Assembly (NCBI GenBank): GCA_024644775.1
Contig: JAHEHB010000109.1
Location: 4,245-13,902, forward strand
From: Deltaproteobacteria bacterium
GTDB lineage: Bacteria; Desulfobacterota; Desulfobacteria; Desulfobacterales; SURF-15
Reading direction: 5' to 3'
Length of the DNA: 9,658 nucleotides
Positions 1-6,008 of this stretch are shown piece after piece. Made by a program: the position numbers and the translations under genes. The stretch's first letter is position 1, and the number at the start of each line of letters is the position of its first letter. The notes below the pieces were generated by a model. That model had not been told where the DNA came from, made no database searches, and saw only the letters and a list, made by a program, of their open reading frames with translations.

Positions 1-1250
1 CACCCGGCGCCCCAGGTGCCATTGCCACCACCTTTGACGGTTATCCCATGACGCAGAAGGGGTATCAGAACCAGGCACTGGGACTCCAGATTACCTCGTC
101 GGTGATCGGCGGCTTTGCCGGATACATTTTTCTGCTGTTTTTTATCCACACCATGGTGCGGTTCGCCCTTCAGTTCGGACCGTCTGAAATGATTTTTCTG
201 ACGGTGTTTGTTTTGATCGTCATCGGGTCCGTACGGGGGCGAAGCATCGCCCGCACCCTTTTTATCGGACTTTTCGGTCTGCTGGTGGGGACTATCGGCG
301 TCAGTGAGGTAACCGGAATTGTGCGGGGCTCCATGGGCTTAGACGGTCTCGAAGACGGCATCCCCCGGGTCATCTGCATCGTCGGTCTCTTTGCCGTTCC
401 GGAAATGCTCAATTTGATCACCCGCGGCTTTATCGCCGATACCGCTGTTGCGGAAGCCCAAGATGTAAAAAAACTTCTCGAGGGTGTCAAATCGGCATTT
501 CATTATTTGAAAACCATGATCCGGGGTGCGCTTATCGGAATTTCCATCGGTACGCTGCCGGCAGCCGGGTCCACGGTGTCGTGTTTGTTGAGCTATTCTC
601 AGGCAAAAAGAGCGGCTAAGCCCGGCCAGTGTTTCGGCGAAGGAGAACCCGAAGGCATCGTGGCCGCTGAAACCGCAAACAATGCCTCTGAGGGAGGCGC
701 CATGGCCATTCTCCTAGCATTGGGTATACCGGGAAGCGGATCCACGGCGATTCTGATCGCGGCCTTTACCCTTCACGGCCTGGTGCCCGGCCCGAGATTG
801 TTTCAAGACAATGCGGCCCTGGTCTACGGGTTGATTGCGGCAAACCTTTTTCAAATGATGCTTCTCGGCATCGCAGCCTTGTTTGTGGCCTTCTACCTGG
901 CCCGGGTGGTCTTTGTGCCCACCCGGATTCTGGCGCCCTCACTCATGGCGGTGATGGCCATGGGTGCATACAGCGTTCGAAACTTATTTTTTGATGTATA
1001 CCTTCTCTTTTTCGTCGGCATCCTGGGCTGGTTTCTCAGGCGGTATGATTTTCCCACAACGAGCTTTATCATCGGATATATACTCGGTAAAAATTTGGAC
1101 ATGGAGGTCTACCGGTATGCCAGTCTCTTCGGGACCGATCTGACGGTATTTATTGAACGACCGATATCGGCCGTTTTGATGATCCTGACGTTTCTCACCA
1201 TCGGGTTGCAAATCTATCGGCACCGAAAAGGTGAAAATCAGGAAGGATAA
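1..1250 (+). CDS. tctA: TctA-family tripartite tricarboxylate transporter large permease subunit, 5'-partial
   Basis: This is the large membrane subunit of a tripartite tricarboxylate transporter (TTT), which imports citrate-like or other carboxylates using a periplasmic binding protein (TctC) and a small membrane protein (TctB). The open frame runs in from the left edge in the phase starting at base 3. The residues before the first ATG (base 48) read PGAPGAIATTFDGYPM, a typical TctA signature, so that ATG is internal and the true start lies outside the window. About 416 residues are visible of a usual ~500. Other family marks are the ETANNASEGGAMAILLALGIPGSGSTA stretch and the later HGLVPGPRLF segment, with many hydrophobic membrane spans throughout. 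The protein ends in a charged cytoplasmic tail (YRHRKGENQEG). The synthase gene follows 52 bases downstream on the same strand. TctB and TctC are expected upstream, out of view. The family is secure; the transported substrate is unknown. Confidence 0.93.
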   Translation, partial: PGAPGAIATTFDGYPMTQKGYQNQALGLQITSSVIGGFAGYIFLLFFIHTMVRFALQFGPSEMIFLTVFVLIVIGSVRGRSIARTLFIGLFGLLVGTIGVSEVTGIVRGSMGLDGLEDGIPRVICIVGLFAVPEMLNLITRGFIADTAVAEAQDVKKLLEGVKSAFHYLKTMIRGALIGISIGTLPAAGSTVSCLLSYSQAKRAAKPGQCFGEGEPEGIVAAETANNASEGGAMAILLALGIPGSGSTAILIAAFTLHGLVPGPRLFQDNAALVYGLIAANLFQMMLLGIAALFVAFYLARVVFVPTRILAPSLMAVMAMGAYSVRNLFFDVYLLFFVGILGWFLRRYDFPTTSFIIGYILGKNLDMEVYRYASLFGTDLTVFIERPISAVLMILTFLTIGLQIYRHRKGENQEG

Positions 1251-1302
1251 GGCGAGCGGATTTCTATCAATAGATATTGACAAGGAATGGGAGTGAGCAG
1301 TT

Positions 1303-2529
1303 ATGGAAGAACAAAAAATCTACCCGACGCTGAGCGACGACGCCTGTGTCAGCCACTACAACGTAATGGAGGAGATCCGAAAGGATCTTCACTTCCCCCC
1401 CCAAATTTACCTAAAAGATCAAACCTTGCGGGAAGGGGAACAAGCCGCCATGAGTGGATTTCGCCTGGAGAGCAAAATCGAAATCGCCCGCATGCTCGAC
1501 GAGGTGGGGGTTCATTACCTTCAGGTGGGATATCCCGGGTTGTCCGAGTCGGAGAATCGAATGATCAAAAAAATTGCAGGCCTTGGTCTGAAGACAAAGG
1601 TGGGGGGGATCGCGCTGGTCTATCTGCCGGAGTGGAAGGAACAGATCGATCGCGCCCTGGACACCGGGATTTATTGGGTGTCTGTCGCCTATGGGTTGTC
1701 CCCGGTTCGGCTCAACAAAATGATGAAGGTGCCGCTTGAAGTGGCCATCGACCGAATTCTGAAAGCCACCGAGTACGCCGCTAAAAAGGGACTCTGCGTC
1801 CAGTTCAATGCAACCGATACCACACGGGTTCCTCTGGAAACCCTTTTGGATCTATACCGGAAAGCAGTTGACGCCGGCGCGGCCATGGTCAGCGTTTCAG
1901 ATACCGCCGGTTCCATGGGGCCGACGGCCATGCGGTATCTGGTTCGAAAATTGGTCCAGGTCTTGGTTGTGCCGCTTGGGGTTCACACCCATAACGACTT
2001 GGGGCTTGCCATGGCCAATGCGATTGCCGGCATCGAGGCCGGCGCTTCGCTGGTGGATGTTACCGTTAACGGACTCGGAGAACGTGCCGGCAATGCCTCC
2101 CTGGATGAAGTTGCAACGGTGCTCACTCACATGTATGGATACGATCTGGGGATAGATATTCAAAAGATGATGACCCTGTCCCGGAAAGTTGCGGAATTGA
2201 GCGGGATACCGGTTCCGGCCACAAAGCCGTTGGTCGGCGAATCCGCCTATACCCATACGTTGGGTGCCCATCAGTGGGGAGTTCGGCAAGCCTGGCCCAC
2301 CTATGAGCCGGTTCGTGCGGAAGCCGTGGGCAACGTCAGGCGGCTGCCGCTGGGGCGATTGACCCACCATCTTTTGGTCCGGGATATACTTTCGGAAAAC
2401 GGTTTCTCGGGTCTGGACGATGATACGGTCAAGCGCATTACCGAAAAAGTGAGGGCATTGGCTGAGAACGAGGCACGATTCATTACGACCGAAGAACTGC
2501 TGAGCATGGCTAAAAAAGAAATCCGATAA
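1303..2529 (+). CDS. 2-isopropylmalate/homocitrate synthase-family (HMGL-like) enzyme
   Basis: This 408-residue protein belongs to the pyruvate-carboxyltransferase / HMG-CoA-lyase-like TIM-barrel superfamily, whose synthases condense acetyl-CoA with a 2-oxoacid (2-isopropylmalate, homocitrate, citramalate). The metal- and substrate-binding strand reads KDQTLREGEQ (residues 38-47, with Asp39 and Arg43). SDTAG is at 199-203, and the metal-binding HTHNDLG at 228-234 carries the HxH pair. NGLGERAGNASLDEV (256-270) is the classic signature. A linker region with THTLGAHQWG (317-326) resembles the HxxGIH motif of IPMS/HCS. The length matches homocitrate synthase (about 380) rather than LeuA (about 510), so the leucine-sensing C-terminal domain is absent and leucine feedback is unlikely. 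The start ATG has GGGAGTGA 6 bases upstream. The gene lies between a TTT permease and LeuC/LeuD-like subunits, which suggests an alkylmalate pathway. The exact oxoacid cannot be told from sequence, and a lyase-direction role is an alternative. Confidence 0.88.
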   Translation: MEEQKIYPTLSDDACVSHYNVMEEIRKDLHFPPQIYLKDQTLREGEQAAMSGFRLESKIEIARMLDEVGVHYLQVGYPGLSESENRMIKKIAGLGLKTKVGGIALVYLPEWKEQIDRALDTGIYWVSVAYGLSPVRLNKMMKVPLEVAIDRILKATEYAAKKGLCVQFNATDTTRVPLETLLDLYRKAVDAGAAMVSVSDTAGSMGPTAMRYLVRKLVQVLVVPLGVHTHNDLGLAMANAIAGIEAGASLVDVTVNGLGERAGNASLDEVATVLTHMYGYDLGIDIQKMMTLSRKVAELSGIPVPATKPLVGESAYTHTLGAHQWGVRQAWPTYEPVRAEAVGNVRRLPLGRLTHHLLVRDILSENGFSGLDDDTVKRITEKVRALAENEARFITTEELLSMAKKEIR

Positions 2530-2548
2530 TGAATAGGAGAGGATAAAT

Positions 2549-3808
2549 ATGGGAATGACATTGGCTGAAAAGATATTGTCTCAACACGCCGGTCATGAGG
2601 CTCGACCGGGTGAAATTATCGTCGCGAGCATCGATGCTACGGTCTCTCACGATGCTAATCGTCCGTTGGCATTGGAAGTTTTTCAGCGGATGAACGGCAA
2701 GGCCCTGTTTGATCCGAAACGTGTTGTACAGGTCATCGATCATCATTATCCGGCACCGGGAGAAGCCAATGCGGCGGTTCATCAAAAAATTCGTGCGCTG
2801 TCTTCGGAACTGGGGTGCAACTTGTACGAAGGAGAGGGGATCTGTCATCTGGTGATGCCCGAGAAAGGACGCGTGCTTCCCGGAGAGCTGGTGGTGGGAA
2901 CCGACTCTCATACCTGCACCTATGGAGCGTTGGGCGCTTTTTCCACCGGGGTGGGATCCACGGACATGGGGGTGGTGATGATCACCGGAAAGCTCTGGTT
3001 CATGGTTCCGGAAACCATCAAAATAAATGTAACGGGAACCCTGCCACCTGGAATTTTCGCAAAGGATATTATTCTGCATATCATCGCTTCCATCACCGCA
3101 GACGGTGCCACTTATCAGGCAGTGGAATTTGCCGGGCCAATCATCGAACAGTTGTCCATGGATGGCCGGTTCACACTATCCAATATGGCCGTGGAGATGG
3201 GGGCAAAGGCGGGAATGATCGCGCCGGATCGAACCACCCGAGACTGGGTGGAGGCACACAGCCCCAAACGCGAGTACACCCCCGTATTACCGGATTCGGA
3301 TGCCGTTTACGCCAAAGAGATACATATCGAAGTGTCCGATCTGCCGCCTTATGTTGCCAAGCCTCACTTTGTCGACAACGGGGTTCCGGTGGAGGAAGTT
3401 TTGGGAACCCCCATCAATCAGGGCAACCAGACATCCTGCACGGCATCACGCTTTGAAGATTTGGAGATTGCCGCTCAAATTCTAAAGGGGCGGAAGATAG
3501 CCGATGGTGTTCGATTTTTCATTATTCCGAGTTCACGAAGTGTCCTGAAACGGGCGCTTGAAGCAGGAATCATCTCAACCTTGGTGGAGGCCGGTGCCAG
3601 TGTCGGATCCCCCAGCTGTTTCGGATGTTCTGGAGGAGGACACTTCGGTGTGCCGGCGGACGGAGAGGTGGTGATTTCAACGGCCAATCGTAATTTTCAG
3701 GGCCGCTTGGGAAATCCAAGGGCATTCATTTACTTGGCGTCTCCGGCGACGGTGGCCGCGAGCGTTCTGGAAGGAAAGATCGCAGACCCTCGACCGTATT
3801 TTCAGTAA
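2549..3808 (+). CDS. 3-isopropylmalate dehydratase-like large subunit (aconitase family, LeuC/HacA/DmdA-type)
   Basis: This is the 419-residue large subunit of a two-subunit aconitase-family hydro-lyase. It carries the [4Fe-4S] cluster and acts in the cytoplasm, typically isomerising a 2-hydroxy to a 3-hydroxy alkylmalate or dehydrating one. TDSHTCTYGALGAFSTGVGSTDMG (118-141) is the aconitase core motif. The three expected cluster cysteines are Cys297 (TSCTASR), Cys357 and Cys360 (SCFGC). STANRNFQGRLG (377-388) supplies the two substrate-binding arginines, and YLASPATVAAS is the usual C-terminal block. The length fits the archaeal/short LeuC (type 2) or homoaconitase group rather than the ~466-residue enterobacterial LeuC. 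The cluster loops deviate from the usual GSCTN and PGCGPC, which argues for a non-standard substrate such as a dimethylmalate or homologue. The start is supported by AGGAGAGG 6 bases upstream. It follows the synthase by 19 bases and precedes the small subunit. Confidence 0.9.
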   Translation: MGMTLAEKILSQHAGHEARPGEIIVASIDATVSHDANRPLALEVFQRMNGKALFDPKRVVQVIDHHYPAPGEANAAVHQKIRALSSELGCNLYEGEGICHLVMPEKGRVLPGELVVGTDSHTCTYGALGAFSTGVGSTDMGVVMITGKLWFMVPETIKINVTGTLPPGIFAKDIILHIIASITADGATYQAVEFAGPIIEQLSMDGRFTLSNMAVEMGAKAGMIAPDRTTRDWVEAHSPKREYTPVLPDSDAVYAKEIHIEVSDLPPYVAKPHFVDNGVPVEEVLGTPINQGNQTSCTASRFEDLEIAAQILKGRKIADGVRFFIIPSSRSVLKRALEAGIISTLVEAGASVGSPSCFGCSGGGHFGVPADGEVVISTANRNFQGRLGNPRAFIYLASPATVAASVLEGKIADPRPYFQ

Positions 3809-3882
3809 CAAAACTACCGACCACATATTTGTTTCGAGGTTTAAAACACAATCGAACGTAACCGGCATAAGGGGTGACAGCT

Positions 3883-4380
3883 ATGAGTACAGAAGGCATT
3901 GCACATGTATTTGGCGATCATATCAATACCGATTATATTATTTCCGGAAAACACAAGGCGCGGCTAACGGACCTCGACGAGATGGCCAGATACCTGATGG
4001 AAGACATTCGTCCGGGATTTTACGATGAAATAAAACCCGGGGATTTTATTGTCGGTGGAATCAATTTCGGCTGTGGATCCTCCCGAGAAACGGCTGCCTG
4101 GGTGATTAAAAAGGCCGGCATTTCCGCCGTGCTCGCCGGCGGGTTTGCCCGTATTTTTTTTCGAAACGCGATCAATATCGGGCTTCCCGCGGTACGGGTT
4201 GATACCGGATCCATTCAACAGGGGGATCGATTGCGGGTCGATCTGGACAAAGGGATCGTTGAAAATGTGACCCGCCAAACGACCATGAGCACCCAGCCGC
4301 TGCCGCCTTTTGTTCAACGGATTCTCGATGCCGGCGGGATGGAGAATTATTTTAAGGAGCATCCGACCTTTGATGTATAA
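3883..4380 (+). CDS. 3-isopropylmalate dehydratase-like small subunit (LeuD/DmdB-type)
   Basis: This 165-residue protein is the swivelling small subunit that completes the active site of the large subunit encoded just upstream. It shows the family pattern GDHINTDYIISGK (11-23), NFGCGSSRETA (61-71, with the GSSR catalytic serine/arginine segment) and GFARIFFRNAINIGLP (87-102). Length is typical for the short archaeal-type LeuD. I chose the ATG at 3883 because an AGGGGTGA ribosome-binding site (3870-3877) sits 5 bases before it. An in-frame GTG at 3874 overlaps that site and is unlikely to be used. The substrate-recognition loop after IIsG reads KHKARLTD instead of the YLxT-type loop of homoaconitase or the IPM isomerase version, and the usual serine of the SFARIF block is glycine. 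It is the last gene of the operon; the next gene is convergent, 24 bases away. Confidence 0.9.
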   Translation: MSTEGIAHVFGDHINTDYIISGKHKARLTDLDEMARYLMEDIRPGFYDEIKPGDFIVGGINFGCGSSRETAAWVIKKAGISAVLAGGFARIFFRNAINIGLPAVRVDTGSIQQGDRLRVDLDKGIVENVTRQTTMSTQPLPPFVQRILDAGGMENYFKEHPTFDV

Positions 4381-4404
4381 CAAAATACTGATCAACCGGG
4401 CTTT

Positions 4405-4899
4405 TTAGCTGTTATGAAATTCAGAATAAGATGCATTTATATCACCCTTCATTGAAGCGATAAGTGCCCTTTGAGAGTCTGCAGTGATGGTTAGAAAATC
4501 GTCACTTCGCCTTAAAATTTTCCCGTTGCCTTCATGTGGATGAATCTTACAATTCTTTCCCAGGTCAAACGACTCAGGGGAGGAAGAAAAAAGGACTATC
4601 TCAACAAAGGTCCCCTTCTGTGCTACACGGTCACACAATTCTACCGTATTATTGGCAATACCTTTGAAAAGCTCTTTGGGATCGACTGCAACGTACTGAA
4701 CAGGTTTGTCGGTCAGTGGAAGCACAGCGTACTTTTCGGATAGTATTTTTACCACGGTGTAGGCGTTGGCACGGGGTAGTCCTGCAACATTGGCCACCTC
4801 ATAGGCTGTAGCTGGTCCGCATTGAAGTAAACCGACATAAACTTGGGATTCATAATCACTAAACCCAATCGACGAAAGGTCTTTTAATACATTTTCCAT
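4405..4899 (-). CDS. TrmB-like winged-helix transcriptional regulator with shortened effector part
   Basis: The first ~75 residues form a clear TrmB-type winged helix: LSSIGFSDYESQVYVGLLQCGPATAYEVANVAGLPRANAYTVVKILSEKYAVLPLTDKPVQYVAVDPKELF. TrmB-family proteins are DNA-binding regulators that usually carry a longer C-terminal ligand-sensing (PLD-like) domain and total about 250 residues. Here only 164 residues remain. The helical linker (about 77-95) is short, the region from about 96 to 164 keeps only the end of the effector domain (SDDFLTITADSQRALIASM), and it stops at EFHNS where homologues normally run on. No good ribosome-binding site precedes the ATG, and the gap to the divergent racemase fragment is only 13-14 bases, leaving no room for a normal promoter between them. 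It may be a decaying gene or a minimal repressor. It is convergent with the leuD-like gene, so it is not part of that operon, though it could have controlled it. Confidence 0.65.
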   Translation of the reverse strand: MENVLKDLSSIGFSDYESQVYVGLLQCGPATAYEVANVAGLPRANAYTVVKILSEKYAVLPLTDKPVQYVAVDPKELFKGIANNTVELCDRVAQKGTFVEIVLFSSSPESFDLGKNCKIHPHEGNGKILRRSDDFLTITADSQRALIASMKGDINASYSEFHNS

Positions 4900-4906
4900 T
4901 TGTTAA

Positions 4907-5449
4907 TTAGATTTGTTTATCTCCGGTGCGAAGGCGCTTGAAAAAGAAGGGGTTAAGGCAATCGCCACCAGTTGCGGTTTCCTGGCCATGTTTCACCGGG
5001 AAATGGCATCTGCAGCCAGTGTGCCCGTCTTTTCGTCTATCCTGATGCAGGTGCCGCTGGTTTATACCATGCTCAAACCGGATCATAAAGCGAGAATTAT
5101 CACCATTAGTGCCGAATCATTGATCCAGAAAAATCTGACTGCCATCGGGGTTGATAAGATTCCCCATGTAATTGTGGGGACTGAAGGTGAAGCAGAGTTT
5201 TCTCAGAAGATTTTGAATGATGAGCCGGATTTGGATGCTGCAAAATCAAAGGATGAAATCGTTCGGGTGGCAAAACGTATGATTCAGCAGAATCCCGAGA
5301 TCGGTGCTATTGTATTGGAATGCACCAAAATGCCACCTTATGCAACTGCCATTCAAGAGAAAACTGGACTTCCAGTTTTCGATATCTACACGTTAGTAAA
5401 CTATGTGTATCATGCGGTGGTGAGAAAGAGCTTCTCAGGTTATATGTAA
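4907..5449 (+). pseudogene. Asp/Glu/hydantoin racemase-family protein, N-terminally truncated
   Basis: The frame encodes about 178 residues that match the second two thirds of the aspartate/glutamate racemase superfamily. The block FISGAKALEKEGVKAIATSCGFLAMF contains one candidate catalytic cysteine, and IVLECTKMPPYATAIQEKTGLPVFDIYTLVNYVYHAVV contains the second. Family members are about 230-250 residues long, so roughly 60-75 N-terminal residues are missing, including the first beta-alpha units. A TAA stop lies immediately upstream at 4904-4906. The only near starts are a TTG at 4913 without a ribosome-binding site, or internal codons. Recognisable homology begins right at the stop, next to the divergent TrmB-like gene, so a deletion junction at about 4904-4916 is the simplest reading. 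Both cysteines survive but the fold is probably incomplete. The native substrate is unknown; relatives include arylmalonate decarboxylase-, maleate isomerase- and hydantoin racemase-like enzymes. Confidence 0.72.
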
Positions 5450-5531
5450 AGTAAGCCTATAAAATTGTAAAATCATTCCGCCCCGATAATTCTGATTTAC
5501 ATGTCGTATTATACCGTAACTTATATCAGTG

Positions 5532-5639
5532 TATCTGCTATAAAAGCACCGCTTTTTGATGCATCTGGCAAACCCCAATATCTGGTGTCCGACTCTTCCA
5601 GATAGGATCTGTATAAATGGCAGATATCGTTGATATCTG
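5532..5639. repeat. Cluster of ATCTG/CAGAT repeats including two inverted repeats (possible operator array)
   Basis: A perfect inverted repeat, CAGATATC (5621-5628) and GATATCTG (5632-5639) with a 3-base spacer, forms a 19-bp operator-like palindrome. A second inverted repeat, TATCTGG (5579-5585) and CCAGATA (5598-5604), has a 12-base spacer. Further related words are TATCTG at 5532, CATCTGG at 5562 and GATCTG at 5606. That is about seven copies of ATCTG in either orientation within about 110 bases. The cluster lies in non-coding DNA upstream of the RpiR remnant and TRAP genes. A regulator-binding role is inference; no footprint or consensus is known to me for this word. Confidence 0.4.
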
Positions 5640-5760
5640 AAACAAATCACATCGATCCAATTTACGGATTATTGACACCTTTCCTATTACGACTCTTCTG
5701 CCATTCATAATATTTTGTACATTACTCAAAGAAAAATGCAGAGAGCTCACCATTATATTC

Positions 5761-5788
5761 TTGACAGATCGCAGAGCGATGCAATATG
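5761..5788 (+). promoter_or_regulatory. Possible sigma70-type promoter upstream of the RpiR remnant and TRAP genes
   Basis: A perfect TTGACA (5761-5766) is followed after 16 bases by AATATG (5783-5788), preceded by TG one base upstream (an extended -10 form). The -10 matches the consensus only partly. It would transcribe the RpiR remnant and the binding-protein gene, which starts 220 bases further on. This is a weak motif-based call. Confidence 0.28.
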
Positions 5789-5840
5789 TGTTGATTACAA
5801 ACGCCGTAACTGTAACAAGCTTTACAGAGGACGGGAAAGC

Positions 5841-5987
5841 ATGCTCAATTATGAAACCCTCTTTATTCATGGTATGGTCCAGCTCACTCCAAACCAGGAA
5901 AAAGTAGCCAAATATATCCTCGAAAACACTGCGGACGACACATACACGAGCACAAACCAAATGGTAGGAGTTGTCAATTTACTTTAA
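5841..5987 (+). pseudogene. Remnant of an RpiR/MurR-type regulator N-terminus
   Basis: This 48-codon frame reads like the first helices of the RpiR-family helix-turn-helix domain, which normally begins LTxxExxVAxYILENxxxxxxxSxxELA. The visible block LTPNQEKVAKYILENTADDTYTST (residues 15-38) matches that pattern. The frame then ends QMVGVVNLL-stop, before the recognition helix and the whole SIS sugar-phosphate-sensing domain, so about 230 residues of a usual ~280 are missing. The ATG has AGAGGA about 9 bases upstream. The binding-protein gene starts 21 bases after the stop with its own strong ribosome-binding site. A stable product could not bind DNA in the usual way, so this is most likely a relic of a former local regulator joined to the TRAP leader by a deletion. 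A small expressed leader peptide is an alternative. Confidence 0.5.
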
Positions 5988-6008
5988 CCCCCAAAGGAGG
6001 ATTCAACT

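Larger units (their letters stand above)
5450..5840. other. About 390-base region without a convincing gene
   Basis: This AT-rich stretch between the racemase fragment and the RpiR remnant holds only short open frames without recognisable protein motifs. Long minus-strand frames overlapping it (about 5435-5960) give no family resemblance and no good ribosome-binding sites. It contains the inverted-repeat cluster at 5532-5639 and a possible promoter near 5761. It probably is regulatory and/or residual DNA from lost genes. Confidence 0.5.

Noticed and set aside
2510..3079. Minus-strand open frame of about 189 codons opposite the synthase/dehydratase junction
   Set aside because: It lies opposite well-conserved genes, shows no family resemblance and has low-complexity His/Arg-rich content expected of an antisense shadow.
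4381..4410. Possible terminator after the leuD-like gene (CCGGGCTTTTTAGC)
   Set aside because: A T run is present but no stable stem precedes it.
4763..4785. TGGCAC...TGCA resembling a sigma54 promoter
   Set aside because: The spacing between the GG and GC elements is wrong and it lies inside the regulator's coding sequence.
5672..5711. TTGACA with CATAAT as a promoter
   Set aside because: The two boxes are 28 bases apart, too far for a sigma70 promoter.
5538..5960. Minus-strand frame of about 140 codons across the intergenic gap and RpiR remnant
   Set aside because: No recognisable motif, and it is antisense to the better-supported RpiR-like frame. The sequence could be chance in AT-rich DNA.
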